64,000 nt of DNA from Luidia sarsii (taxonomy: Eukaryota; Echinodermata; Asteroidea; Paxillosida; Luidiidae). Below are positions 48,401 to 63,400 of this stretch, one piece after another. Numbering within the stretch: position 1 is the stretch's first letter; every line of letters begins with the position of its first letter. The DNA lies in NCBI GenBank assembly GCA_949987565.1, contig OX465107.1, positions 9,553,721 to 9,617,720 on the forward strand. Reading direction: 5' to 3'. A program made the position numbers and the translations under genes. The notes beneath the pieces are model-generated. The model made no database searches and was not told where the DNA came from. It saw only the letters and a program-made list of their open reading frames with translations.

Positions 48401-51400
48401 TGCAGAAGTATAGCGAGACGGTACGCTACAAAAAAGTATAATTTATCTTAGTACCGAAACAAAACATGGATTGGGAATTTGGGTTAATAGTGGGGTTCTT
48501 TCTTTATCATTGGAATTGTGTGGGTTTTTTTCTTTAGTTTTCTTTTCTTTTATTTTGTTTTCCATTGGAAAAAAAAAAGTTTTACGGTTTCACCGAGTCG
48601 AGGGTCCGGCGATTTTTTCGGTTTTGATTTTTCCCAAACCACCCAAGCCTAGGTGCACCCATCTTTCTACCCTTAAAAACAAAATTGAATTTGAGGCGAC
48701 CAATTAAAATAACTATCAAGATTTTTTTTTCAGTATACAACTTACTAAGGAAGGCAACATGTAAAATAAAGGTTAGGCCTTTTCATTGGCCTAGTTTTGA
48801 TGCCACAGACCTTGGTGCCCTGTGCAATTTTGATGTGATCTTTGCAGATCGCACGAGGAAAAATCAAAGCGGTCAGAAATTATTCCAACGTTTTTGTTCT
48901 AGGAATCAGCAGGTACAGCCTGAAAAGAGACAACTGCATCAAACATGGTGGGACAGCAATGCACCAGCATGCATCCCGTCTGTCAAAGAAAGAAATGATC
49001 CATGCACTACTTATTGTTGCATTTATTTTTGCTAGTCATTTTTACCATATTGCTAATCAAATTACAATTTGATTAGCATTTTTTGCTAATCAATTATTTC
49101 TGCTTATTTCCATCACTGCAAGGCCAAAGTGGCCTGCCCTTTTTTGCTCAAGATTCATGCCTGGAAAGGCATGTGTTATTCACCTTGGGATATACATGTA
49201 CATGTACAGTCAGTTTTACATTTTATTAAAAGAATTAGACATTTCTCAATTTAGGGAAATTGATATACAATACATGTACGTGTAATTATTATGTCTTGGA
49301 AAATCTTTGATATACAGTAAAATGCACAAGTATGTAACTTTGTATTGGCATAAAAAAAAGGCCTCAGCTACCTCATTGGTCACTAATCCATGACTACACC
49401 TGATTGCAAAGGAGTGTCGTGGAGAAGTGGTGAGTTCTGGACTATTTTTTTGTGTTGACAGGTGCCTTTGGTTACTTTGAAGTAACCCATGACATCAGTC
49501 AGTATACCAAGGCTTGTGTCTTTGAGTCCATTGGCAAAAAGACCCCAGTTGCTGTTCGCTTCTCCACTGTTGGTAAGTCAGAGATTGCTTCATGTTTCAA
49601 CTGATTTTGAAGACATTTTAATCATTCAAAATTGTAATTTTCCTACTTGTATATATAGACCTATAAAATTTGAAATTTTCAAAAAATAATTCATAAAAAT
49701 CTGTCAGTCTTTGTTTTAAATCTTCTTTATATTGCTTAATTCTATAACCCACACAGCATTTACATAGCTACAATAGGCCTGATTGTTGTGCCATGTCACA
49801 CATTACCATCAGATAAATGGCTGGAGGAAGCATTGAAGCATTATTATTAAAGCAACATTTTGTTGTTTGAATTGCAACCTGGTTTTGCAAATACTGAATG
49901 ACTTGCCAGAAGTCTGTATTTGTAAATATAACCTGGGTAGACTGCATGAGGTATGTTACATGGAAGTCCTACTTTCCCCAAGGTGGAGAATCTGGCTCAG
50001 CAGACACAGCCCGTGATCCTCGTGGATTTGCAATCAAGTTCTATTCTGAAGATGGCAACTGGGATTTGGTCGGCAACAACACGCCAATCTTCTTCATTCG
50101 TGACCCCATGTTCTTCCCTAGCTTCATCCATACCCAGAAGAGGAACCCAGTCACCCACCTGAAGGTTTGTAGCATTTCTTGTGAGGGATGACTCTGTTAT
50201 CGAAGGGTGTCAGTGGTGTCAACATTGTTTATGCTTGGAGTAGAGAGAGCAGAGCATTGAACAAATTCTTAAAAAATATATATATATATTGACTGGGAAC
50301 TAAAAGTTAAGCCCAGGTTCAGACAAAATGCCATTTTTTATTCCCTCCCTTTGCTCAAATCAAATCCTGGTAAGTTCTTCCTTGCACACATAGCATCTCT
50401 ATATGTTTGGATGTTACTGAAATGTAGTCAGACAATCTTTGAAGTATCAGCACATTCCAAATGATAAAGCTCCAATTGTGTTATGATATGCAGGAAGGAA
50501 TGCACACGACGCAACTGTTAAACTGTTGAAGGATGTTAATGATTTATTGAAATCTAAATTGCATCAATGACCAAATTGACTTGTATGCTTCTTCACAGGT
50601 CACCACTCCATCCACATTTTTCTCCTTAATTAATTCTGTCAATATTTTGTCAGGATCCAGACATGTTTTGGGATTTCATCACCCTTCGTCCAGAAGCTAC
50701 GCACCAAGTCAGCTTTCTGTTCAGTGACCGTGGTACCCCTGATGGCTATCGGCACATGAATGGCTATGGAAGTCACACCTTCAAGATGGTCAACAAGGAT
50801 GGTCAGGGAGTCTACTGCAAGTTCCATTTGAAGGTAAATGTAGCTCTTTATAATTTTATGTATGGGAAATTCTTACCTGAACATGGACAATTTTTTTTAA
50901 TCTATTGGGTGTTGTCAAAATGTGACACTCCAAGAATATTAATACAATACATTTTTTTCACCTAGTGGCCCATTTGGTTTAAAGTTCTTGTATTTTCAGT
51001 TATGCTGGCCGAATTTGTTGAGTTGCTCATCAAATATATTTGGAGATATCAGGCAGTTTAAGGTTGAATGCTTCTGTGTCTTGCCTCAAATACAGCAAAA
51101 ATAATTGACTGATACGTTAAGCCAGAGGTCCTGTGTTCAAGTCAAATTTTCTCTGCCATTTTTTCAAATTGTCACAAAGTTCCCTGTCGTTGTGAGTCTC
51201 TCTAAAGTTACTGTACTTTGCTTTCCAAATACGTTAATGGGCCTCCATGAAAGCATCCAGATTTAGGAACAATTTGTATGTTTATATATGTCAGTATTGT
51301 ATGTTCAATATACTTTTTAACAGTTATTGACATTTACTGTATTCCAATGGGGAGATCTTATAATTTACATGTTCCATAGAATAACAACTTACCCAGTTAA

Positions 51401-54400
51401 GCATACTTAGTAAATTATGTACAGTCACTCAATGAATAGCTTTTTATGTTTACAATGTAGAACTGGCTTGTAATCCTGCTTATGATATGAACTTTTCTCT
51501 GGTAGATTTTATAATTGAGGATGGTTGTGTTTTCAGGATGGTTGTGGTTGCATAGTTTCCTAATGAATACTGATTGCTTTTCCTTCAAAAGACACTGATG
51601 TTAGGGTTGAAAGCTGGGAAGGTCTCATAGTTATTACAGGAAGATACTCTTTTGAATTGCCTTTGGATGATTGGGTAACCCATGTCATTTTGGAACTATT
51701 AATTTGCAGGTCAAAGAACAGTTGTACCAAGCAACAACTTAAAGGTTGATTGTTGTCTACATTGTATGAGTTTGACTTAGTGAAGATCTTCAATCAATTC
51801 TATTGTGAACGACTGCTAGTAGGCGTTGCAAAATGAGTTGTAACAAGTACATAATATACATACATACGTACACGTATATGTAATACATACATGTACATAC
51901 GTACACGTATATGTAATACAAAAAATGCCTCCAAACTGCTTTGCATCAAGTAAGCAGACCTTTCATGACAATGGCCCTGTTCAAATGTCGGGTCCTTTAC
52001 TTTTTGGTTATTTGTAAAGGTACGTGTACAAATATTTGCATGGACATATATTGTACATTGTACTTTTTAACAACCTTGTTAAGGTTTATGCCTTTTGGCC
52101 TTGTGGGATTTAATCAAGTGGGGACAGCTCTTATCTGGAAAGATTCCTCTTGAAAGGAATATGCCCTTGGAATATGCTGTGTGTTTCATAAGTGTAAACT
52201 TTGCCTACGTGCAGGAAATTATCAAAAGAGGAAAGGTGAATTGTGTTTTGTAACCTCTGGTATGTTTGTGTACACTACTGGTACCTTGGTCAACTGTATA
52301 CAGTCAGTGTCAGTGTTTGTCTAAGCATCAGCTGATCATTGCTCAATATTTGTTCTCAAAGTCTGCATATACTGTACACACAAGTCACTGATAAGTCCCA
52401 GATAAATGTAAGTCACCTGATTTGTGAGTATATATTTTGCCTTACAAATATAACATAAACATAAGAGTTGCCACAATGAATGTACATGTACATGTATATA
52501 TATATAATGTGCCATGGTCATGCATACGTTATCTTTTAGACCTTGAATTTTGCTTGATACTGGTTGCATGGTTTCATAAGATTTTTTTCAGAAGATAAAG
52601 TGCTTTGCTATTTATAGTGCTTTAATGAGCTTTGATAACCTCACTACCATGTGATGTCGGTTTTTGTCTATACCACCTGTACATTGGTTCAATCCACTCA
52701 GACATCTACTTCACAGAAGGTCACACTTTCAAGTCAAATTATGCTGCCATCATGATCTCTCTCCAATTGTCATGTATAACATGCACCAGTTGTATCTCTC
52801 CAATTCCATGCACAATTAAATTGTACTGAAGACAACTCAGTTGTACTGAATATAAAAGATGTAGAAATGTTAACAGTGAACTAATGTGACAAGGGATGTC
52901 ATCTTGACGATATTGCAACTTTAATTGTATGAGAAGTCCCAATTTTTGTCCATACATGTACCAAGATTGCACCCAATCCGATCTGTATATTAGGTTCTGA
53001 TATAGGTTATGGAAGAATACACATTAAGTGTGACATTACATGATAGTGAACTTGATGGCATCCCAATTACAAATTTCCTATTCCCAATTAAAAAAAATTC
53101 AGTTCCAGCGAAAAGATAAATAAACAATAAGTATTAAATTTACAATACTGTATTATATAGAGTATTAACAAAAATTAATGATAAATGTTATAGACAATTT
53201 CTTAGAATGCAGTTGTCATTCAATATTCACATAACTAAATTGAATGTGTTTTACATCATCAGATTCACACTTCAATAAATTAATAGGGTATTTTTTATTA
53301 ACAATTTGTTAAGAGAAATGGGGATGAGGTGTGTGTTTTGTGATAGTTTAATTTTGGAGTATTCTGTTTTTAATTCTGTAAAATGAAAGCAAGAGCTATT
53401 GTCAACACCAATAATCTACAAAGTACAACTAAATTTAAATGCTGGTCTGAAATTCTAAGCCTAACCAAAGTTACCCAAGAGTGTATTGTGTTCTGATAGC
53501 TGGGTTTGGGTTATCAGTTTAAGATTGTACAATTTGGGAGTTGGGGTTTGAGTTTGGGATGTGAGATGTGAGAGTTGGGATTTGGGGTTTGAGATGTGGT
53601 ATATGAGAGTTGGGATTTGGGATATGGGGTTTGGGATGTGGGATGTGAGAGTTGGGATTTGGGGTTTGAGATGTGGGATATGAGAGTTGGGATTTTGGAT
53701 ATGGGGTTTGAGATGTGGGATATGAGAGTTGGGATTTGGCATATAGGGTGTGAGAGTTAGGATTTGGGGTTTGAGATGTGGGATATAAGAGTTGGGATTT
53801 GGGATATGGGGTTTGAGATGTGGGATATGAGAGTTGGGATTTGGGATATAGGGTGTGAGAGTTGGGATTTGGGATATAGGGTGTGAGAGTTGGGATTTGG
53901 GGTTTGAGATGTGGGATATAAGAGTTGGGATTTGGGATATGGGGTTTGAGATGTGGGTGTGAAAGTTGGGATTTGGGATATATGGGTTTGAGATGTTGGG
54001 TGTGAAAGTTGGGATTTGGGATATGGGGTTTGAGATGTGAGATGTGAGCGTTGGGAGTTGGGATTTGGGGTTTGAGATGTGGGATGTGAGAGTTGGGAGT
54101 TGGGATATGGGGTTTGAGAATTGGGATGTGAGAGTTGGGATATGGGATTTGAGATGTGAGATGTGCGAGTTGGGATATGGGGTTTGAGATGTGGTATATG
54201 AGAGTTGGGGTTTGGGGTGTGAGATGTGGGATATGGGGTTTGAGATGTGGGGTGTGAGAGTTGGAATTTGGGATATTGGGTTTGAGAGTTGGGATTTTGT
54301 ATTTTATGGGGTTTGAGATGTGGGGTGTGAGAGTTGGGATTTGGGATATGGGGTTTGAGAGTTGGGATATGATATATTATGGGGTTAGATGTGGGGTTTG

Positions 54401-57400
54401 AGAGTTGGGATTTTGTATATGGGGTTTGAGATGTGGGGTGTGAAAGTTGATATTTGGGATATGGGGTTTGAGATGTGGGGTGTGAGAGTGGAGATTCGGG
54501 ATATGATGGGGTTTGAGATGTGGGATGTGGGGTTTTGGAGTGGGATTTGATTGTCCAGATCTGATGTATATGCTGTCGGTCCAACCATGGCATAGAAGAT
54601 GTGCAGTAACCTTTTCATTGTAATGATTAGCATACATTTGGTGAAAGTACTTGAGTTGATTCAATGGAATCCGTATGTTCATCTAGGATCTTAATTATTT
54701 GAATGGAAGTTCTGTTTAGTTTCATGTGTTCATAGATGTTTTCTTTTGTCTTCAGACTGATCAAGGAATTCGCAACCTGAATGCTGCACAAGCAGATACC
54801 CTAGCATCCAGTGACCCTGACTATGCCATCCGAGATCTCTACAATGCAATTGCCAACAACAACTTTGTAAGTTATGACCTGTAATGACTAAGTCTAGATC
54901 CCAGAGTACAAACCAGCTGTCTTCTTGTGTGTATTGATGTCAATGATAGGGCTTTGTAGATCCTGTAATGTGAAATGTTTACAGTCATTTTGTTATTGGA
55001 TAATGGTCTACTTTGGCTTTGCCAGTGATAATAATAATAAATAATAATAATAAACGCATTTATAGAGCACCTTTTCCAGGGATGCAAAGCGCTTGGGGAG
55101 AGTGCCAATACAAAGACGAGATCAGTGGACAACAAACAAAGTAAAATTACAGGTTCCTATTGAACAAGTGAGTCTTAAGATGTCTTTTGAACTGGTCAGT
55201 GGATGAAGCATTGTGAATGGAGGTTGGAAGACCATTCCAATTTTTAGGTCCGGAGATGGAGAATGCGCGGTCCCCGGCTCTCTTGAGGGTACGAGGAACT
55301 ACCAGATTGTATTGTGAACAAAGGCCTTGGCGATTGGGTTTCCTGAGATCAAGAATATCCGAGATATAAGGTGGGAAAGTGTTAGACACAGTTTTGAACA
55401 TGTTCAATGCCGTCCTAAACACAATGCGCTGGTTAACTGGAAGCCAATGGAGATCCGCGAGTAGAGGTGTGGCGTGGGAAAACCTTGGCTTTTGATGGAT
55501 CAGTCGAGCAGCCTTGTTTTGGAGTTTTTGAAGGCGATTTAGATCGGATTGCTTGAGTCCGGTGAGCAGACAGTTGCAGTAGTCGAGGCGAGAGAGCACC
55601 AGTGCACGAACAACAGTATGGCAAGTGTCATAGTCCAGGTATTTGCGTATCATTTTGATGTTGCGTATGTGATAGTTTATGGACCTGCACATATCATTCA
55701 CATGATGACTCATTGACATGGAGTTGTCAAAGGTTACGCCCAGATTCCGAACAGATGACACAGGATTGATGGTTGTGTTGCCAATTGTGAGGGTGAGTAA
55801 CTGAAGACGTTTGTAGTGATGTGACGACGATGCTATGAAAAACTGTTTTGTTTTCATTTAGCATGAGTTTGTTGGCCAGCATCCAGGTCTGGACATCGTG
55901 AATGCAGTTAGACAGCCTAAACAAGCAGCACTCAGCATCAAACGGAATAGTTGGATTAAAATCCAGGTAGATTTGGATGTCATCAGCATACATGTGGTAA
56001 CTTACTCCATGCCGACGAAGAATGTCACCAACAGGAGTAACGTACATAGTGAAGGCACTGGACCGATAACTGATCCTTGAGGGACACCAAACTCAAGAAG
56101 ATTGACATCAGATGCAACGCCTGCGACATGGACCCAGTTTGTTCTTCCAGTAGGATGCAAACCACTGAAGGGCGGTTCCAGTGATACCAAATCTATTGTG
56201 AAAGCATTTCAGCAAGATATCGTGATCAAGAGTGTCGAAAGCAGCAGAGAGGTCAAGCATTACTAAGAAGACAGCTCTGCTGTTATCCATGGAACGGAGG
56301 ATGTCATTATGTACCCTGAGCAATGCAGTTTCGGTGCTGTGACAAACTCTGTAGGCTGACTGCAATGGGTCCAGAAGTTTATGGTCATCCAGATATTTCG
56401 TGATTTGGGAGCAGACCTTCGATGAGTAGCGGATGTTGGAAACTGGGCGATAGTTTTTAAGATTGTTTTTGTCAAGTGAGGGCTTTTTCAGAATCGGGGT
56501 AACAATTGCATCCTTAAGGCTATTGGGAAAGACCCCTGAGTGTAGAGATTAATTAACTACCTCAGTCAACTTGGGGAGTAAGGTCAAGACATGGCGGTTG
56601 AGTAAAAATGTAGGAATTGGATCCAGTTGGCACGATGTATTGGTGGATTGTTTAACAGTTCGCAATGTTCATCAGGAGTGACGGGATGAAAGTCAGACAA
56701 CTTGCATTCAAGGGAAGGGAAAGTAACCGGCAGTTGCTCTTCCACTCCTTGGTCGGCAATAAAGGAACGGATGGTTAGCACTTTATCAGTGAAAAATGTA
56801 CTAAATTTGTTAGCCAGTGCGGTTGGGGAGTGTGAGACAGGTAATTGGGTGATACTACCAATCAGTTCGTTGATTGTACGGAAGATGATTTTTGGAGATG
56901 TAATTATTCAATGAATTCTTGAAGAAACTACACTTGACGGTGGCATGAGTTTCACAGACAGTACGCTTAGCCGTGTCGAAAGCAATTCTATCAGTATAGG
57001 AGATCTTGACTTGCGCCGTTTGCGTTCAGCACGTCGTCGTCGTTCTCGTCTTGCTACATCGATGAAGTTGTTGTACCACTTAGGTCTGTGACACTTGGGC
57101 TTAGAGCATGATGACTTCGGACTTCTGACTGTGGAGATGGCGTTATCAACATCGTTCATGAATTTGTGAATGTTCCCTTCGTGACACACACACTGTAGTT
57201 GATCTGACAGCTCATTTGCCAAAGTTGTGTGATCCATTTTGCCGTAATTGCGAGATGAAGATGAAGAAATCAGCGCTTTTGGTTTGGTGGGTTTAAGTTT
57301 GCAAGAAATTATGGCGTGATCAGACATATCGCCCATGTCGACTGTGTAGTTGATCAGTAAGCCGTCCTCCTTGATTCTGGTGACTAGCCAATCAAGAGTG

Positions 57401-60400
57401 TGCCCGTGTACATGTGTAGGCTCGGTTACATGTTGTTTCAGTCCTGAAGCAGAGAGAATGGCGGACATCTGGGCAACGTCTGGTTTCTCAGGACAATCGA
57501 ATTGGAGGTTGAAGTCACCGAGCAACAAAAGTTTTCCCGGCAACACATTCAGGCAATCGGCAAAGTTTTCAAAATCAGCGAGGAAAGTAGATGTTTTTAA
57601 ATTATTTTTTGCAGATGGTGGTGGCCTGTATATAACAGCAAAGTGCAGAGAGCAGTTTATGTTCGACACGACTGCATACTCGAAAGCACTTGTCTCAAAT
57701 GCAATATCTGAAATAAGTTTCAGGCTCAATTGAGCCTTGTAGAGTATTCCAATACCTCCGTGCTTGTCCTCAGGTCTTGGGACATTGATAAATGCATAAC
57801 CAGGTACAGTTACCTCATTTATCACGACTTGATCATCCACGCCGACCCATGTCTCAGTCAGAAACATAATGTCGATGTCATGGGTGAGCATGTGGTCGCA
57901 TAAAAACAAGGTCTTGTTGCAGATTGAATGAGCATTCCAGTGTGCAACATGTAGGGTCACCCGTCGTGGATCCAAGGTATTGGATGGTCATTTGTTATTG
58001 GAGACGTCATGAGCCTTACGGTGGATATGACGTCCACCACGTCGACTTCTGTGATGAAATATGCCAATCTTCTTGAGGTTGTTGAACACACCCGATGAGA
58101 GCCGTGTTGTTTTTGAACAATGCTTAAGAGCAAGCAGCTCACTCCTTGAGTACCGTATAGGGTTTGGTGATTGTTCACCCAAAGCCCTTCCATTCAAGGT
58201 AGTGGGAGTGAAGACATTGTCATTGTGATCAGTCATTGTTACCAATGTGGGATTGGTAGCAGCAGTGGAGTGGCTATAGCAAAGCCATAAAAGTACAGCA
58301 CGTAGAACATCCATACGAGTACAGCAGATTGTCGTCCAACCGAAACTAACAATCCTGAAAATGCTATTTGAAGACGCAGGTGTAGGATATTAAAGTTTGT
58401 CCAGAAGAAGGACAACACCAAAAAGTGCTGAGTGACCAGTCGAAAAATGAGTAGCCAAACCTGTGAGTGGCACAAAACGTGAAAACTGATTCTGAATTTG
58501 GGAGCAAAATCCCCAAAGGTGGCAGCAGCTTGAACAGCGCCCTCTAAGTGATCCCAAAGGTTTTATATGAACCAATAATCCAGTAACCAATATCATCCTA
58601 CTGGTGAACTCATGCAAATAGTATACAAGCTGTTTTCAGTTTTCAGTAACTGAAAATGTATTATTAATTTAATTTCAATAGTACTTTTAGCTCTTGAAAT
58701 ATGGAATATGGCATCTTCCAGAAGGATCATTGTCAATTCGGGACTGAATGAATTTGATTTACTCCTACATGCATTTGAGAAAACCCCTGCTAGGATCGAA
58801 ATGTCAGGCCATCCTAATGTTTGATGTTTCTATACATGTATGTATTCAGATTCATGTATCAAGAAGATTTGTATCTCCCTGCAGCCATCTTGGAGCGTGA
58901 GCATCCAGGTCATGACCTTTGAACAGGCTGAGAATCACAAGGACAATCCATTTGATTTGACCAAGGTAAGAGTCTGAGATTGTTTATCAACTCCCAAATC
59001 TATGTCATGTCTTGCTGCTCTGAATTCAATTGTTTTCTGTGGCTGTGTTTAGGCGCTTACTGCAAACGCTGACAAAATATGCCTTCCGAAGTCTGAGCAG
59101 TTACTAAACATAACTGTAAGCAGTTGCTAGCATTATGCAATGCAGTGTACTGCACACAGATTGATACACAGGGTAGACAGTTCTTTCAAGTCGAGTTTGG
59201 CTGTCAGAGCTGATCATATAGGCACAGTCCATAGCCATTTGTTAAAATTTGTTAAAATTATATGGCAAGGTAGGGAAAATGTTTCAGGGAAATTGCCTTT
59301 TCTGATGTGCCTTTTGATTATTAACAGTATTTAAGATGAGATGAAGCGTTGGATAAGTGTTTTTTGAATTGACAAAGGTTGTGTTATAGTACGCTTACAA
59401 TGTTGCCTTTTCTGGAATGTAGTTTACAAACTAACTGCTCAGACATGAGGGTTGTAGACCTGTCTAATCATTTCAGTGGAAATTGTTGAATGTTGAAGGA
59501 CAACCTGACAACGAGAAGTGATTGGTTCTGTTGAGAAGAACCCACTTATCAAACCCGGAACAGGGAGATGATAGGCATTGCACTGCTCTGCTTCCTTGTC
59601 TAGGTATGGTCTCAGAAGGAGTACCCCCTGATTCCAGTCGGCAAGATGACACTCAACTTGAATCCCAAGAACTACTTTGCTGAAGTGGAGCAAATTGCAT
59701 TTGCTCCAGCTCACTTGATCCCTGGTATTGAGCCTTCCCCTGACAAGATGCTGCAGGTAAGCCACCTACATGTCCCTTTGCTGAGGTCAGAACAAACTCA
59801 ACCACTTTGTGCCGGGTGGTTTTTCAGCACCGATGACCGCTATACGGGGAGTTTTGAACAATGCATCATTTTCAAATCTCGCTAAAACAATCGGAACAAT
59901 ATATTTCTGTGAAATAAATGGATAAGGGTGTACTATGGGTACAAGAGAGTAAAACCTTGCACAATTCGGACCCACTGTGCGTCGTCAATGGAGCGTAACA
60001 GACTTGTGTGTGTAATCGTGTATGGTACTGACGATCCCTGACCTCAGACTCCAGCCTCCACTCCAGGCAGTCAAATCTTTGTGTTGGTCGGCCACAATCA
60101 AGCATACAGATTGCGGTGAAGAATGTGGGTGGAATTCCACTGCCTGACTGACAACCGTTTGGCTGTGTGTCATGTCAATACAATGTCCCCCGCGTGCTTT
60201 CAGCGGCAGCGCAGTATCCGTCGATCATCCACAGTAAAGGTCCCACAATTGCACAATTACTGCTTCTAATCTTGCAATTCATGTGGCAACTTGCGTCAAA
60301 AAGGGTCTTTGTACTGATTCGTATTGCTTTGTTCTAAGCTGAAAAGAGTATTTGTTTAAAATGTGGACAATAGTGGTGCCCGGATTCGGAGGGCCCCGTC

Positions 60401-63400
60401 GCATAGTCAAACTAACGGAGCTCCAATTTCAGAGGTCCCGTCGCAAAGTGGTTAATGGCTATTGCTGTGATCTACAAGCCACAGCCTTCCCTACACTGCA
60501 CTATTGGCTGTGGTTATAAATACCCCTAGCAATTCTCATTGCTTCAGCATTACATGCACAATATCCATTTGCTCAGTTCCAGGCCTCTTATGCTGTACAG
60601 TTTGTTCACTAATGGTCTTAAATATGTTTGTTTTCAACATAATGAATTGATGATAAAATGTCAAATTGAAAAAATGGCAAAGAAAACTTCGACTGGACCG
60701 GGATTTGAACCCTGAGACCTCTGGTTTTGCACACCAGTGCTCTTCCCATCTCAGCTATCCAGCCCTTAGATGGTGGTCTTCCAAATATCCAACTAGTCTT
60801 TGCTGGGTGGGGGTGCCAGTCAGAAGCAATTCAACCATTAACTGCAGTATGACTCCCAAGGATCACATCCCATTTTCATTCAGATGCAAGCAACCATTGA
60901 CCAACATTGGTAAACATTTAGATAAGTAGAATCCCCATTGTGACAGTCTAGTGCAGACAAAGCTGGTCAAGTAAGTTGGTCAATATTTACCGGTAACCAA
61001 TACTCTGAGCAGCTCAAGGTGATGCTTCTTCAAACATTCTTCAAGCATGCCATCCTTACCCCATCTGATATTTTTCTGAATAGGATATTTTTCTGACTAT
61101 TTCAAATTCTCAAATTATTTAATATTCTAAAAACATTGATTCATTGATTTTTTTGACTATTCAAAATACATCTTAGCTATTTCCATCAACATTTTTTTTA
61201 TGACTGAAGTCATTATAGTCATGATACATGTAGCTAAGCATGACAATACATGTAGTAATTAAAGAGCCTGCCTGTATGTTTGTATTTCCAGGGTCGCCTG
61301 TTCTCCTACCCTGATACCCATCGTCACCGTCTGGGCACCAACTACCTCCAGATACCAGTCAACTGTCCCTACCAAGCTGTGACCCGCAACTACCAGCGTG
61401 ATGGCCCACAGTGTGTCACTGACAACCAGAGTAAGTGGGATAGTTTGAATGTGCAAAGTTAACCTGGTTTTATTCATACACTGCATTGATATAAGATGTA
61501 AAAAATTGTGGCACTTACATGCATGTGCCTGAACCTTTAGTCTTGAGTTTAAATGCAAAACAGCATCTTATGGAATTCTGATACATGTATCTGTACCTTC
61601 TAATTCATGCATTTGCCAGTCAGTTCTTTCATCATTCTGAATGTATAGTGTACTGTACATAGTGGATGTGGTTGTTTTGGGCATGTTGCAGAAGGAGCTC
61701 CTAACTACTACCCCAACAGCTTCAAGGGGCCTGTAGATGACATGAAGTATGCCCAGCAAACATTTGCTGTGTCCGGTGATGTGCAGCGGTACAACACAAA
61801 GGACGATGACAATTTCACTCAGCCAGGCATCTTCTGGAGAGATGTGCTGACACCCAGCGATCAAGACGCTCTGGTGTCCAACATGGCTGGCCACCTTAAG
61901 AATGCGCAGGAGTTCATCCAAAAGAGAGCTGTATGTTACTAGAAGATCTTTCACTTTTATTTTATAGACCAAAGTTTCAAAATGTGCAGTATGCGCCCTC
62001 TGTTTGAGAATACGTGGGTGGTTTGTTTAGAGTATGTAGAAAGATGATTGACAAGAGACTTTTAGGACACTTAATGGGGGCGAACGTACCATACTTAGCA
62101 TGACCGTGGTGCTCTGTGCAACAGAATTATGAGAAAAGGACTGATATGTCTACTACCATCAAGTTCTCTAAGCATCCCTTTTGTATGAAACACACTGAAG
62201 GAATAAGTCTACTTATTTCCTTTATTTTTTAGATTTCTTTGTGATGATGAATAATAGGGTCATTTCCACTGTCCCAAATAAACCCTATTACGTGTATTTG
62301 GATCGCGATTTGAATCACAATTCAAACTCCACTGTTGTGTGTGTTTGTGGACACAATTAACGCGATTATTAATGGGATATGAATTGTGATTCGGACTCCA
62401 CTATTAGTCAGACTTTTCCAAATAATTGTGTTGGGAATGCTCCGCCAAATCACACTTTTTTGTCAATGCCACAATGTACCGCTCACGCTCTGATTGATAG
62501 GAAGTGCCATGCTTGTTAATGTCTCCCTGCATGGGCCACCCTCAAGGACACACCCACCATTTGACCACAAGTTCTAACCACAATCAGCTCACCATTTTTT
62601 TGCCTGTGTGAACACAAGCAAAAAAAAAATTGTGAATTGCGATTCAAATTGCGATTCTTTTGACAGTGGAAATAACAGTAAGTGTTGATTGATGTTTGAA
62701 TTGATTGGTTATGTGTGCTAGGTGGAGAACTGGTCTCAGTGTGATGCTGAATGGGGAGCCCGTCTTCAGGCTGCATTGGATGAGCACAAAGCTGCCTCTG
62801 TAAGTACACTGCTTAGCATACACATTGTAAACAGTACACACATGCCACTTGCATTTTTTCTATCTATTAGTTTACATCTACCATCAGTAGTACATTCCCA
62901 ATTGAGGATTGAATGTTGGAATAGTGAGTTTGCAATGTAAAAGGTTAGTAGTGATGTCTTAGTGCTTCTCACCACACCTGTTCTTGAGATTTGAGATGAC
63001 ATGCACAGTCAAACTGCAAATGGTTCAAAGCTCACAGAATGCTATCACAACAAAAGTGTATTTACAGTATTGCAAGGATTTCAAGGTATCGAAGTATTTC
63101 ACAATAGAAAAATTATAATATTGGACAACAGTAATTTAGTTTGGCCTGTATGTTTAGATGTAATGAAGCAGGCATTATTTTCTCAATCCCATACACTGTG
63201 TTTACACTCAATCCTGAAAAGGAGGATCGAATCCTGCTGTCGGAAAAAAAACGCAGGGGGGCCAACCGCAAATAACTTGTGTAGCGTTTACACTCAATCC
63301 CGATCGCCCTCCAATCCCCCTTTTCACTGGAAAGGTCATGGAGTTTGCGCAATAGCCACCATTTGGTCATTTTTTTCGCGCACTTAAGCACGCGTACTGC

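Noticed and set aside
49898..49982. 5' extension of CAT exon 4 (in-frame ATG upstream)
   Set aside because: The extension breaks the catalase alignment. The CCCCAAG acceptor at 49982 gives the required phase.
53757..54682. Minus-strand frame of 278 codons, [10 protein letters not shown] repeats
   Set aside because: By-product of the ~42-bp minisatellite. It has no start context or splice support.
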